A stretch of 64,000 nucleotides of DNA, taken from assembly GCA_017590115.1 (NCBI GenBank), contig JAGGNK010011225.1:4527161-4591160 (forward strand). Direction: 5' to 3'. The notes below the pieces were generated by a model. The model was not told the origin of the DNA. It did no database searches and saw only the letters and a list, made by a program, of their open reading frames with translations. Source of the stretch: Montifringilla adamsi. Lineage: Eukaryota; Chordata; Aves; Passeriformes; Passeridae. The translations under genes were made by a program, and so were the position numbers. Shown here in pieces: positions 38,301 to 52,433 of this stretch. Positions within the stretch are counted from its first letter, which is position 1. The number at the start of each line of letters is the position of its first letter.

Positions 38301-41300
38301 TGTCTCTGGCAGGAGCATGTCTGTTATAACTGCAATTTGCAGGAGATTGAAATATAGAGCTGTTTTTAAATTCATAGTGTAAAATATGACAGTACCTGAA
38401 ATATCTGAAATTGTGATTAATTTCTTACATGATTAAACAAAAACTCTGAAGACAGGGGTGATGCCCAAATTGTACAATTTATTGGAAGACCATAACTTTC
38501 CTTTAACCATGCATTTTTCTAGACTTAAAGAGTGCCTAGTCCATAGATAAAGGCCTCAAAAAGAACCTACGCTTCAGGGATATCAAAATCTTTTAGCACT
38601 TGTGTTGTAAGTGGGGGAAGATTTAAACCTGTTGTGATCTTCTTTCTGTTCCTATTCTGAAAACGTACGGTTCACCAGTCTGCTACCAGATACATGTTTT
38701 CTTTTAGGCTGGCCTGTTCCGCTTGCTCAGGACCTGTAAGCCTGCTGTGTGGTGTTAACATTAGCTGCAGCCCTTATCTCCCCACCAAATTCTCGCTGCC
38801 ACCTGTGACCTTGTAAAGCTCTTAAGATGTGGTTGCTGTGTGTAGGCTCTGGTGTGTCGGTACAGGTTTATTGGGGGTGCCCTCAGCCAACTGGGGCATG
38901 TGTTGACTGCAACGTGGCATGGTGTAGCCTTCCCTCTTCCAAAGCACTCTGAGATAGTTCTGGGTCAGCCACCTAAGGACTGTCTGAGGAGCAGAGGTAT
39001 TAGTTGCCCCCTCAACCACTTCCTTGAAGCTCCTGAAAAGCTCAGGATCATGCTGGTAGGCTCATTATAGATTTGTGGACATTTTTATGGATTTATACAT
39101 TCAAGAAACTAAAGGCTGGCTGCACATCTATTTTAGTGACATAACCAAATACCTTCTGTAGCAAAAAGGGGAGCAGTCAGTGGTTCTTAAAGAGGGAATA
39201 CAGCTAGGTCGATGTACCTGCATCATGGTAGATGTACATTCTGCAGGAATTGGTTTTCTGGCATTAGACTGACTGAACCTACCATCAGCTGATCCTGCAT
39301 GGAAGAAGAAGTAGCTGCCTCATTCTTCTGAAGGAGTACGTGAAAACTTTCTGTCTGCCAACCTGGTTGTCAGATAACTCTGTGCAAGGAGAAGATCAGA
39401 GAGTCCTGTAATCCTCTTGGGGTTTGAACTGAGGTGTGCCATTTCTTCCCTCTAATTTGTGTTACTCCTGAAATAAATTCTTGCTGTTTCTGGTAAAAGC
39501 TGGACATCAGCCAAGCCCTTCCAGATTTCCATGATCAGAATCTCATCTTGAAATGAAGGGGAAAAAGTCTTCCAGGTCCATGTGGAATGAGTAGTTTTAG
39601 CATGTTTCATCATTCTCTAAAAGCATCTGATGTGTACCTCTGGTATTGTTCTAATCTCATCAGTTTGCCTCTGAAAAATTCATCCATCCACACCAAAAGG
39701 TTACCACACTGACGATGTGATTTTGTATCTGTATTCTTGAGATGCTCTATTATAACATAATTGCATGGAATTATACAGGCATACTATAAGACCATTTGTA
39801 CTCTCAATTTTAGGATATCTTTTGAGATCAACCCTATGTAATTTACAGCTTTTTTTAGTTTAAGAGCACCAACTGTTTTCCCAAAGCCCAAGAATACCCA
39901 AGGTCTGAAAACGTTCCTTGGAATCCTTGCAGACTGAAAGTAAGCCAAAGCATCTGTTAACAGTGTTTTCAAACTCCAATATATTCATTCCCCCAAGAAG
40001 AAAGCTAAATCACAGCAAAAGTAATGAAGTAAGAAAATCCTCGCTAATTGAAGGACAAACAGAGTTTTTTTTGCATTCTTGATGCTATGGTTGTTGTGCT
40101 CAGGTGGTATCCTAGCTCTCCTTAAACTCTTTCTACCATACCACTGCTACTACCAACATGAGAAGGAATTCAAAATAAACATCAGTGTATTTACAATGCT
40201 TTTCTTTCTACAGTTCCAGTTATAATTGAGTGTACAGTTCTGCTTTCAAGTCCCCTATTAAAATGGTCCATGAAGAAACCCCATGTTTCTAATTCTTGTT
40301 TTCTTGTCTCTAGACATCATATAGCAGTATATTCTTCTAGCTATAGTTGCTGGCTACTTGATGCAATCTTAGGATATTGCTATCCCTGCCAGATGCTCCT
40401 TCTGATGTTCTCTGAGAGTAACTTTTTAAAGGCAGTATTATCTCTTTAGTCAGGCAGGAAAGGTTGCTGTATCTTCCTGTCTGAAGCAGGAATTGCCTGG
40501 CTTTCTGTCTGGTTTCAGTCCTCAGTACTGCATCAGTCTGGCCTGATACTTCTTTAATTCTCTAATGACACTCACAGTACATCTGTGGTTACTTTTATTG
40601 CTGCTAAGAGCTTGTCTCGTTTGCCAGTCTCTAACAAGTCTGGAAGCAGAGCCATCAAGTTAATGAGGTGCTGGTGGCAACCTCACTTTGCATGCCTCTG
40701 TTTCATTTTTCATATTGAAAAACCTAAATTCTGAATAAGAATTGGATAAAACTACGAGTATGGCAATATTGGAAAAATGCTTAGCCTTTAATTGTAATCT
40801 TAATAAATTGAAGTTTTATGAATACCTTGGCAATAGAAAACTCATTTAATGCCACAAATTGTGACTCAAAATGGTGGATCCACAACTGCTAATCATTACT
40901 GCAGCTGACAGACATGATAAATAACATTCTGACTAGAGCTGTTTACTGATGTGCAATGGGAATAAGACAGATGATGGATTGGGCTCTGATTGTCTGCTGT
41001 CTTTATCAGCCTCAGGCCAGGTATGTGGATTCACATATCCTGTACTGGCAGCTTCATAGTGGATCTGCCATGGACTTGTGAATACCTGCCTGTCTATCTT
41101 CCTTAAATTTTTATAAATTGGTTTCAAGTTCCTTGTTGTGGACAGATATATCCAACCCATTTGTTGACTCCTGCAAAATGATGAATATATTTCTTTGAGC
41201 CTTCAAGAGCTCTTCTAGATTAAGGACCTTAGCCAGAGATCATGGTCCCTGCGTTTATACTGTGATTAAGAAAACTTCTTGTTATGACAGTAGTGGTCAC

Positions 41301-41643
41301 TGGAGCCTTCCAGGCTGCTCCATGCTTGACTCCAAACTGATGGACACTTCACACAGATAGATGTGTTCTGCAAATCTCTTGAGCAGCTGGGTGTGCTGGG
41401 GATCAAATTGCAGCTGAATACCTGTAGAGTTTGGTTCTCTGCCTACCTCCCCAGTCACAGTGGAGCTGTGATCCCAAATAATTACGTGCTGCCATAGTAG
41501 CTTCTGCATATTTCAAATAGAATTGAATCAGCTCAAGCAACATTGATATTTGATGATGGAAGATACCAACAGATTAAACTTCTGTTTTGGGGGATCTGGA
41601 TCCAAAAATAAGTGAATTGGCACAGTTCTGCCCTATTTTCCCT

Positions 41644-41677
<34 letters not shown>

Positions 41678-42599
41678 CTTTGAGCATCAAACCTGATGAA
41701 AAAACCTAAAACTCAAAACAGCTCAATACATTTTCTTTTCCGTATCTTTTCTTTTTATATCTTGAATAAACAACTTTCAGACACTGACCCTGATTCAGGT
41801 GTTGCTGAAAATTGAAGGGACTATTGCACCATCTGTACGGAGGAGTGTGAGGCTGTGTCTGCGCTTACTCTCCCAGTTGTCTGTTTTACCAGCAAGTATA
41901 GAAACATCTTCTTTGTCTCTTCTCTAAACAGAACTCTTGTTTTTAGTGGTGCATATATGATATAAAAGCCCCTTGCTGTTTCAGGTGTGACCCTGTTCCA
42001 GGCTTGTGTCTGGGAGAGGCAGAGGAAATGACCACAAATGATGACATGTTAGTCTGAACATTTTCTTCTTTCACCATCCATGGTTCTAGTTTTGAAGGTT
42101 TTCTTACCTGGAAGGTGTGCTCCAGAGTGCAGGAGCAATGGCTTCTGGTTGCATACACTAGAGACCAGCTGGGACAAGAGGTGCTCTAGCCCATGTCTCT
42201 GTTTCCCAAATAGCTTCTCAGAGCTGCTCAGGAAGGTTTGCAAAAGTAGTTAGAACTTACTTTTTTCCACCTGCCTCCCACAGCTGAATTGTGTGCTGTG
42301 GGACCTTTTAAAGACCCTAAATGCTATGGCTGACACAGTGGATCTGCTCACTGATTGGATAGATGGGATTGCTGTCCTTCAATTCCAGGTAAAATTTCCA
42401 TATCCCTTTCTCCAATTCGCTAGTACTTTATTCAGTCTGGCAGGAAAATCCTAGGAAGACTAGATTCCCCCCAGCTCCTTTTCCAGCAACACTGATTTCA
42501 GGCTGAGGACTTGGGCTCATTGCTTCCTCTGAGAGTAGTGTTAGGAAAACAGATGCTCTTTGAACTTGGCTCAGCACCTGCTTGGTATTGCTCCTGTTC
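35331..42599. other. Intron 1, first repeat-poor stretch
   Basis: About 7.3 kb in which no CR1, LTR or exon was recognised. A-rich run at 35,882-35,910 and a 31-T run at 41,647-41,677 are the only simple repeats of note. Weakly GC-richer patches (about 38,730-39,030 and 41,290-41,500) are unassigned. Confidence 0.55.
41647..41677. repeat. Poly(T) run, 31 bases
   Basis: Uninterrupted T31 after CTGAC and before CTTTGAGC. It could be the inverted poly(A) of a lost retrocopy; no body is recognised downstream. Confidence 0.95.
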
Positions 42600-43020
42600 C
42601 TATAGAATTGTTTCAACTGGAAAGGATCCTTCAAGTCATCAAATCCAGTCATTAATCCAGCACTGCCAGGTCCACCATTAAGTCATGTCCCTAAGTGACA
42701 CGTCGATATGTGTTTTAAATACCTCCAGGAATGGTGACTTCAGCACTTCCCTGGGTAGCCTGCTCACCCATTTGCTGAAGAGATTTTTCCTAATATGCAA
42801 TCTAAACTTCCCCTGATGCAATTTGAGGCCATTTTCTCTTTTCCTATTTTTTGTTATTGGGTGAAAGAGACCAAGACCCACCTTGCTCTGCCTTTCAGGT
42901 AATTGTAGAAAGTATTAAGGTCCCCCCTGAACAACTTTTTCTCCAGGCTAGACAACCCCAGTTCCTTCTGCTGCTCCTCATAAATCACTTCACTTGCTTC
43001 ATTTACTTTGGCAGGTGGGT
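42600..43020 (-). mobile_element. CR1 LINE, 3' end fragment
   Basis: The inverted CR1 3' end is clear on the + strand: ATAGAATTGTTTCAACTGGA, then ACCTCCAGGAATGGTGACTT, CTTCCCTGGGTAGCCTGCTC, GATTTTTCCTAATATGCAAT and TTTTTCTCCAGGCTAGACAA, in consensus order. It lies in ADCY2 intron 1 opposite to transcription. What follows (43,020-43,260) does not clearly continue it. Confidence 0.85.
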
Positions 43021-45784
43021 GGATTCTCTTTCCTTGCTGCAGGTACTGTGATCCTTTGTAGCAGCACAGTGATCTGAGAACTGTCTAGACTGGTGAAGAC
43101 CTAGGAGGACATGGATGGGGAGCTTGTCCAGACCAGTAGCTTGTCCTGTAAACCCTACTGGGGATCCCTGCCCTGCTAACTCATGCCAGAAAATGGCCAC
43201 AGGCTCTCACTGGGGCTTGTTTTCTGCACCAGTGAGCTCTGGGAATTTTTAAACCTGACTGATAGGCGGTGGGATTTTGTAAAGTTGCTTCAAGTAATGT
43301 GACATCTGTTTAACAATAAAACAATTTACCAGATTGTTTTTTCTTTCTTTGATTTTTATTATTTTCTTACCTGTGCTTTAATGAAATAGATTTACAGTAC
43401 TTATGAAAAAGCCCTGAACTAATGCAAAAATGCCTGTATTTGCAGAATCTGTTCTGCTCTATTTCTTACGATTTAGTCTGAAGTTTTACTCCTGAGATTT
43501 CATTTGGCAGTTATATTTTAAATGTAAGCTAACATGTTTGTAACCTTTATCTGAAATTTTATCATAATAGAAATAATAGCCATTGCAGAATGTGGTCCTG
43601 GTCATGGAGTAAAAAATGAAATAAGAAATATCTTAGGTTTCAAGTCAGTTGAACTGAGAGACATATGAGAGTGTGGAAGGTATCCTTAGGGAGTAAACTT
43701 TAAGAACATTGTTGCGATAGAAATAACGGTGTTTAGTGTGAAATTGCACAACCTTAGGAAACACTTCAAAAGTAATTACAAAATGACAGTAGTGCCTTTC
43801 AATATTAAAGCTGTTTTTCATGCTACTCTATTACGCCTATTCATTAAATCTTAGGAATATTCTTGCAAAATGTATTTTTAAAAGATCTATTAGAGAGAGG
43901 AGCCTAAGTGTACCTTTTTCTTCATTAAACGGACCCTTAAAATGAGCAGTTTCCTTATGTGCTGAAGCTCATGTGCTCCCTGGTTCAAATTTTGTCATTC
44001 TTATTTTTAAGTGAGTTGCATCTTGACACATTTTCTTGATTACAGCCAGATTCTCAAGTTATTATGTCAGGAGGAAAATGGTGAGGGAAAGCCACCTTTT
44101 AGCTTTGATTTAAAAGTGACAGCCAAAATATGTAACTGTCAGTATTAAATAGCTCAAAGAGTCAGATGAGTACTTCTGACTTCTACAAATCTAAATGAGT
44201 ATTTCAGACTTCCATGAATCTATATGGGTACAAGAAAGGCCATAATTTCACTTTTAATACATGTTGCAGTGCAGTTAATCTGAAAAATAGGTCTTTGAGT
44301 CTTGTGAAGTATTGTATTATCCATAATGTTTATCTGATGGAGCTTTTTCAATGACATGTTTTGAATATATTTAACTAAAAAGTATATGTTCTTCCTAAGT
44401 GTTTTACTCAGTTTATCTTCCATATATTGTCATTTGTATAAATAGTAGGTGCATTTATTGGGAAGTTTCTTTAAAAGTGTTTTTATAATATAAGGAAGGA
44501 TTTTGAGACTATCTGAAAAGCAAGCCAAACTGAGTTATTAACCCACCTTTTTTTGAGAGGAAGTCAGAATCAATGCATGTAGAATAAAGTATGCAAGAAA
44601 GATATTTTGATCACTATATTTACATTAAAAATTAATAAATTATGTGAGTAGGTTCTAATTACCTCTTGAGCCTGAAATAATTAGTTTCATCAAAGTACAG
44701 ATTTTTGCTCACATTTCTGCTTGCTGTATCCACCCACTTCTGAAGGGGACACTTCAGGGAGCAAGATGTAATTAACTCTCCTTGCTCTCTGAGACATGGT
44801 TTATCTTCTGTGGCTGCCAGCTACTGTCATTGAATTGGACAATTTTAGAAGTGCACCCAGCTGAGTGTTGTAGCCACTTGTAATTGGGTTTGACCATCCT
44901 GGTTTTCTTATGCTCTTACATGTTTTAATGTAAAGCTTTTGATAATTGCCAGCCTAAGAGAAGGTTGAGATGCTGTTGGATGACTGAAAGGCATGGCAGT
45001 CCTGTTCATATTCCCAGACCCTGTTCCTGGGCCCTCTGAACTCCAGCTTATTAAATACATATTTGTATGCACTGGCAGATTTTATCTGACATGTGGTTAA
45101 CCAGAGGAGAGGACCCAAATCGATGGAAAATAAACCGAGAGAAAACTGCTGATACGGCAAATGAGGATGTATAAAAAAACCACTCACTGTTCAGGTTGAG
45201 TGCATGGTGTTTGTACAGGGCATATTTTTGAATATAAAATATACAGGCCCACACATCCTGGCCTACCAATTCTACCAATTATGTTTTTGGCAGGGACAGG
45301 TGTCTATTCTCTATTCTATGGCATATGATACAGTAGGAATAGTCAGGAGCTCATGGGGTTCTGGCTACATCTTTGCATGCAGATAGCTCCAGTGGAGGTT
45401 GTTCTTGTTGGCCTGAGATGGACGTTACCTTTAAACATCAAAAGAGCTGGATTAAAGGACAGTTGTGCTCACTTCATGCAGAGAAGATGAACCTCAAAAC
45501 CAAGTGTTACTCCTTCAGAATCTAGCCACTGTGTTGCAGCTTTGACTGTTCTTGAAAACTATCTTTTCTTCCTTTGCATTCATTTGGAAATGGTGATTGA
45601 ACCACAATTATGGTGTTCATCATGCATTGAGGTGACATCGTGATGTTCTCTCTTCTTTATTCTATTTTTCTATGTTCTGCATTTCAGGTTGTTTTTCGAC
45701 TGCTGCTGAACACCTAAGTGATGTTTTTATGGGTCTAGCTATGATAAACACCAAATATCTTTAAGTATTAGTAGCCAGCCAAGA
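43021..45784. other. Intron 1, no feature recognised
   Basis: AT-rich intronic sequence. No exon, repeat or RNA gene could be identified by eye. Confidence 0.5.
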
Positions 45785-46330
45785 GCTTGTTGTCATGTGT
45801 ATAAAGTTAGGATTGCTCTGTCTGAGGTGCATCTCTGCACACACATCTCTGCTGAAATTCATCTGCCATTTTCTTGCTCTGCAGTGACTCTAATGAAATC
45901 CTTCATAGCTGACCCTCATCTTTGCCAGACTGCTGTTCAGCCCTTTTCCAAACTGTTTATGGGTATTTTGAACATATACCCCAGGATTCCTGAGGACTTT
46001 GGTACCTTTGTTTGTTACAATTTTTCCTGGTAGATGCCAGACGTGCTGGTACTTCCCTTTGTGTTTGAAGGGGATCCCAGGAGAGACTGGCATTACGTCA
46101 CATGCCTGTCTTTGGATACTGAGGAACTTTTGGGTGCAGGTTATATGCTACTACAGTTTTAGCTCTTTCTTCTTCGAGTCTTATTTGCCCTTTCTGGTGA
46201 ATTCTGACTGCTTATGGTAATTTTTTTTTGCATTTCATGTTGCTGCTTTTGTCTGTAATGCCTTATACTAATGCTTCAATTTGAGACAGGCTTTCTGACT
46301 TATTCCCCCTGCAGAGATTGTTTTGGCATG
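45785..46330 (-). mobile_element. Old-clade CR1 LINE remnant
   Basis: The + strand has TGTGTATAAAGTTAGGATTG, CTGAAATTCATCTGCCATTT, GCTGTTCAGCCCTTTTCCAA and TACCCCAGGATTCCTGAGGA in the order of an amniote old-clade CR1 antisense strand (the part encoding the catalytic core). Frameshifts and small deletions are many. The end after about 46,130 is uncertain. Confidence 0.55.
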
Positions 46331-46852
46331 AGAATTATCCTACAATGAACACAGATTAAAAAAAAAAAAAACAAACCCAAAACCGAACAACCCAAATGCT
46401 TTCTGCTACAGTCTGTTCTTCTCTAGTTGTTCTTTTTAATACCTGCATAATCTGTTTCTTTGGAAGTTCTTTAGCTGCTGCCATGACTCCTGATTGTGTT
46501 TCAAAAAGCATTTACTATTTATTTGTATACTCTTAAAAACTTGCTTGAGAATTTTTTTTTCCTGGCCTGCAGTCTTTATATTAATTAAGCCTTTATATTA
46601 AATCCTTTTTTATTATCCCCTTTCAGGTTGTTGTGTTGCTTTGTGTTTGTTTTTTTTTTTTTTTTCTTCCTCTACAGAAGATAAATTTTAGAACCTTCCT
46701 TACTTGGATGTTGAGACATTCTGGTTGTATTTTGGTCTTTCTCAAGTTGTTTAGAGGAATTGATTAGCTTTTCCCTTTGCCTCTGAGTTTTATAGTGTCT
46801 TTAGGCTACCTACAAAGATTTTAATCTGTGAGCTTATAGCTCCCCCTTTCAA

Positions 46853-46898
46853 TTTTAATGTTTAGGTTTTAATGTTTAGGTTTTAATGTTTAATGTTT
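46853..46898. repeat. Short tandem repeat, 14-base unit
   Basis: TTTTAATGTTTAGG occurs twice exactly (46,853-46,866 and 46,867-46,880) followed by a partial third copy. Simple local slippage product. Confidence 0.9.
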
Positions 46899-49800
46899 TT
46901 CATTTGTTTTCTTAACAAGATTTGTCATTGTTATAAAGAAGCCCCTCAATAGCAATATTTTGTGGACCAGGTTCCTTCCATTTCTTGAGGTCAGACTGAT
47001 CTCTTTCTTTGTATGGGTGGGTTTTTTTGTCTGTGTACTTGTTTGTTTTGGTTTTCAGCAGCGCATGAGACACAGACTGTGGTCTCAGCTTCCATCTGCT
47101 GTTGTGATGCTTAGCAAGTCCATCTGGGAGTCACTAAAGTATCCCTTGATCTGCTGTGTTTTCTTCTTTGACAGCCTTCCTTATATCATAACCAGTCCTC
47201 TAAGTAATTTATTTTTATGAGGCTTTGCTGTTCAGTCTCTTTTTTTTGGCTTATAGCCACTTTATACTATTTGTTAATTCTCTTAGACTGTTAATACAGG
47301 TCTTTCTTCACTCCCTGGTGAACTGTATATCTTTCAGTCTTTTTCTACTTTTTTATTGTTCTGCTGATGATTTTTTACACCAAGTTTTCAGTAAGACTAT
47401 TGTGTGAAAAATGCTTCAATAACAGGCATTTTCGTTCTTCCATCTAGCTTCCTAGGCTTGTAGAGAAGAGTGTATCCTTTCATATGGCTCTGCCAGATTT
47501 TAAAAAGAGAGTCTGTTCTGCTTTTCCTTTGCTGAAGCCTTCTTAGCTGAGTTTAATCAACTTCTGTCCTTTCATTTAGTTGAGAGTCACTGCTCTTCTT
47601 GACATTGCTGCTTTTCTTAAACCATGTACTCTGTTTCTGTAACAATCTATAACATTGAATTTATATGTTTTCCTGTGATGTTGGAAGTGCCAGCAAACTC
47701 ATGTTTTCTTTGTTAAGCTCAGTTGCCTTCTAGAGGCAAAATCCCTGTTTCCCAAATATCCCGGTTTCTTTGATTTCCTTTTTGACCACATTTTCTTAGC
47801 TGCTTATTGAACTTTTGCTTGCCAAGCAGTTGGGTTTTTGGTGGTTTATTTATTTTTTTGGGTTGGTTTATTTTGTTTTGTTTTGTTGGTTTTTTTTTTT
47901 TTTTTTTTGGGATAATTTCCAGGAATGCTACAACTGTTCTCTGCTTTCTTCACTAGCAAAAAATATTGTATCTCCAGAAGTTTTCTTCCAACTTCTTATG
48001 TTACTGTTATTTGCAAAGCATCCACGGCACCTCCAAAGAGCCTTTCCAAAGCCTCTGTGGGATCTGATGTTTTTTGCATTAAACAGAGAAGTCTGATCTC
48101 TGGTATGACTCTGTGTTCCTGATAATCATTGCTACACTGAAGCAGGCAAGGCTCACTTATAGCTATCAGGCAAACATGGAAAAATCTGGATGCCATCGTT
48201 TTCTACTGACTGATTGAGAAGATAAAGAATATCTATATGTGACTGGACTTACTAAAAAATAAAAAACCACTAGCTAAAAGTGCTTGGCTTGGTAGTCAGG
48301 CATGCGTGTGGTCAGGAGGGTTTTCACAAGATGTGCATGGTTGGCCACTGTATTGTCACTGTTAGTCCTGTGTGCTCACAGGGACATTGCCTGTAATGCC
48401 AGAGAACAGTTCTTGTTGGATTGCAGCAGAAGGGCTGCACTGCTGCCAAACTGCACGCTTCCCTTATGGGGAACACATGTGCAGCACACATGGTTCATGG
48501 CTTTCAAGCCTGGGGAAAGGCTTCAGGTGGCCAGAATGTCATCTGAAGGGTTTGGATGAAATCTTGCTGCTTCAATTATGTTCCCACATACTACTGAATA
48601 TAGAATGGTGTAGAATGGGGCCATGGATGCAGAACTGCTTCTCATTACAGCAGCTGGGCAGCTGTGATGCCACGTGATCCATGTGATGTGCAAATGGCTG
48701 GACTGACATTCATCTAGTGTGGAGGCAGAGATCTCTGTGCACTTAACAGCGAGTGTAGACTGCACATCAGACTCATTAATAGACAGAACTGAATTTCTCA
48801 AGACAACAGACATCATGAAACAACTGGATTTAGACCTGATGCTGTTATCATTGATCTGCTAAGCCAGATGGGGAATTGAATCAAAGAGAAAAAAAAATCA
48901 GGCATGCAGTTGCATAGGGCCTTAGTGAAAATGAAAAGCTTCAATGACACAAACTTCAAGACAGTTTGATTTAAAGATACAGGTCACTTAATTTTCTGCT
49001 AATGTCCTTGAATACGCTGCACAAAACTCAATGGGAGAGTAAAAAAAAAAACAACAAACAAAAAGAACCACATAAAAACCTTCTAATCAGGCAGCTAAGC
49101 AAGAATAACAAGCGAAGTTTTATGTTATGAAAGCCAAATGCTGGGCACAAAAGGCAGAGGAGTCTTTCTGAGGTGTGGATCCAGAAAACATCGTGTGGTA
49201 TTGGAAATAGCACCTGGCCTTAAAGACACAGCACAGTTTCTGAAGTGGAGATGGACTAATACTAATAGAATTGATGGAAAAGAAACCTTGGATTGCTGGC
49301 AAAAACTTTTCAGTTGTTGTCTTAAATGATGAAATCCTAGATGAAACTGTACAGCTACTTGGCCAAGAGCAGGGCACGGCACCTCTTAATAAAATGAAGA
49401 TTTTCCCAGCTGTCTAGCAGATGGCACACAGTGCAGTCAGCCATCAGCAAATTCACTAAAATGTAAAACCATTGGAGAAGGGTCACAAGTAGCCAGAAGA
49501 ATTTTGCAGATTTTGTACAGAAATATTTTTTGCCATGTTAGAGAATTTAAGTGCTGTCCAGTTTTACAAAGAGAAGGGAGATGAGGTCTTCTGAAAATCA
49601 TTGTCTCAAGTCCTGGGAAAGGTTTTACAGGAAAAATGGGCAGTTTTTGCTAAAGAGACAACTCAACAGATTCTTTCAGTCAGTCCTGTTAAAGGAAGAT
49701 GTTTGATTGAGAGGTCAGCAAACTGGTAATCCTTGAGCCCTGTAACATTTCTTCTAACATTCAACATTTTTGAAAATAGCTGCATGAAATTGAAAATACT

Positions 49801-52393
49801 GAAAATTGAATAGATATATGAAACAAAAAAGTAAATCAGTGTCTGAAGAACATTAATAATTTAATTTTATATTTACATTTAGAGTGTGTTTCATTGATCT
49901 CAGCAAAAGGGATTTTAGTCAGAGTTTAATGTAGTAAATGGTTTGAGTTAATTCAAAGCGTGTGATATTTCAGATCCCAGCAGGAGTCCTCTGTATATAG
50001 ACTACTGGTGAATTCCATTAAACAAAAAGAATAAAGTGTCAAAAGAATGATGGACCACATGAAAAGATTTTCTGGGAAAAGTTTTATGCTAAAACTGGCA
50101 TTTTGACTGCTTATTTGTTCATTTTTATGGATTATTTCATCTGACTGTTTTTGTATATAACAGTGAAGTGCTCTGCAGCAGCTTTGCTGTTTAAAATTAA
50201 ACTGAGGGCATAACATTATCTGGGAAAGAACAGGATGTAGATTGAGAGAAGATTGTGGGTTTGGGGAAGATGATTGAAAGTGGCTTCAGATTTTACTGGT
50301 GATAACAGGATTATCACACTTTGGAAGAATTTGTGGGGGTTGAAAAATTTCTAACAGTAGACTTTTTAATTTCTTCTGTAATTAAAAGACAGCAAGACAG
50401 AAAACACTCAGGGAGACAGAACTGTCAGGTAAGATCCATCTATTGCAGGCTTAGCCATTATGTTCAAAAGTGTCATGCTGATATTTTAATTTCATTACCT
50501 CTGGTGTATTTTAATTTCTGAGACTAGCAGAAAAAAAAAAAAGAGCAAAGTGTTTGGGTTTGTTTTTTTTTTCTTCTCTCCCCCACCTCTTTGGGAAGTA
50601 GTTAAGGTAACAGAACTGCTAACCTTTAGGATTTTGCCACACCCAACTTGCTAAACACACTGATAATTGCAAATATTGATCGAGAATCTGCAAGTTCTAA
50701 ATGTCCTGCTCTTAAAAGTTACAACTCTATAGAGATTTAGTTCCTCTGAACTAATAGGAAAATATTGTACAAAGTAGTTTCCAAAATAAACCTCTGCCTT
50801 ACAGGGCCTGCTTTTCTTGAGCTGACATTAGCTTATATTTTAAAGGCAGGATTGTAAAAATCCCCCTATACACACTGAGGTCTTCTGTAAAGGATAGAAA
50901 TTATAATAAAGTTTTATTTTCTCATATATTTTATAAATTGCCTAATGTGTACACTATTCTGTCTTTAAATTTCAATTTTAATTCAGAATACAGGGTATGG
51001 TGTGATGCAAGTAGCTTGTGACAGCAGAAGGATGTTTTCCTGTGTCAGCTCATGGAGGTCACCTGTGCTCAGGAGCTGATATTGTGTGGTCTATTTTTTT
51101 TTTTTTTTTGCTTACATTTAAATCAGAATGTAAATTTGTGTAGTAGGCAACCATAGAAGGAGAAAAAGCCAAAGTAAAATTTTAGATTTCGCGATCAAAA
51201 TAGTTCAGCTAAATGTTGAGATCAGTGTATGCATAAAAAAAGGAAATTGAGCAGCTGTTAATTTGGAACAAACATTTTGATGGATTGATCTAATTATAGA
51301 ATACATATAAATATATGTAGCTGCATGAGCATACATGTGCTCTAAACAGACATCTAAATATTGTTGATCTGTTATGAAGCCAAATCCTCCCAGAAAGTAC
51401 AATAGTTTTATTACTTTTTTAGTGGTGTGGAGAAGCATGCAGTTGAAGTGCATCCGGATTTTCTTACTAGTATGTTTGTAGCATGATCCTTATCACTGAA
51501 ATGCCAATTTTCCATCATTTAAACATGTGGTTTTCCATGGTTTTGGCTTACTGCAGGAGTTGTGGTTTCCTTTGGTGCTGTGACTTGGGCTGTGTGACAG
51601 ATGGTGCAAGGAAGTTGATGTTGTCCTGTTGCCTGTGACACCTGGCTCTTGCAACAAGAGTTTGGCAATCCCACCTGGTTGAAGTTAAATGCTTTTGGTG
51701 TTAACTGAGCTGACATTGGTTGTGCCACTTACTAAATCAATTAACTGAAACAAGTCTCTGAGATGGGATTGATCAAAAATCACAACATTTAGATATATAA
51801 ATCAGTAGTTTTTCCTACTAGTAAGTAGGTTTTATATTTTTACTCTTACTGTGCAGCTCTGTACTCTTGCAGTTACTTACCCCTATGCCTAAATTTGAGG
51901 TCATAATTTTGTTTTCACTGTGACTACTCAAGAGCTTGAAAGCCTTCGCGTGTGTATTTGATATTTGGAAGCTTAGTGTTTGCATTTCAGGGTTAGCATC
52001 ACCACTTAAAATTTCCTGACACTTTTGCTTATACTGTGATTGTCAGTGTTGCAATAAAAACTGCTTAAATGTATGACTTGATAAATTTAAAAGGGAATTA
52101 AAAATAAGATAAGTTGAAAGATGAGCTGATTTTTGCCAGGCATGGCAAGGTATATTGTGGCATTTCCCTTGGTTTCAGCCTGCCAGGGTGCTCTTGAGCT
52201 GGAGCTGGGAGCCAGCTGGGTGTCACAGTCTGCAGTGCTCACACAGGCAGGGCTGCAAGGAAAAGGAAGAAATGGGAACAGTGAAGGGGGCCACATTTTT
52301 ACAGCAAGTGTCTAGATATCAACCTGTAAAATTTACTAGATCAGGCAAAAAAACCCGAACAAAACAACACAAAAAAACCCACCTGCTGATGGT

Positions 52394-52433
52394 ATTTGTA
52401 AATGTTTGTAAATTTACAAATTGATTTACAAAT
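52394..52433. repeat. Nested AT-rich palindrome
   Basis: TTTGTAAATTTACAAA (52,405-52,420) is a perfect 16-base palindrome. It is flanked by ATTTGTAAAT (52,394-52,403) and ATTTACAAAT (52,424-52,433), which pair with each other, so about 40 bases can fold into one hairpin or cruciform. Confidence 0.9.

Noticed and set aside
47815..48122. Hydrophobic Phe/Trp/Leu-rich frames that look like membrane proteins
   Set aside because: They are translations of poly(T) and TTGG-rich sequence; such false membrane segments are expected in T-rich DNA.
48290..49620. Possible gene remnant or ancient repeat
   Set aside because: Several medium open frames on both strands but no recognisable motif; similarity to CR1 was too vague to call.
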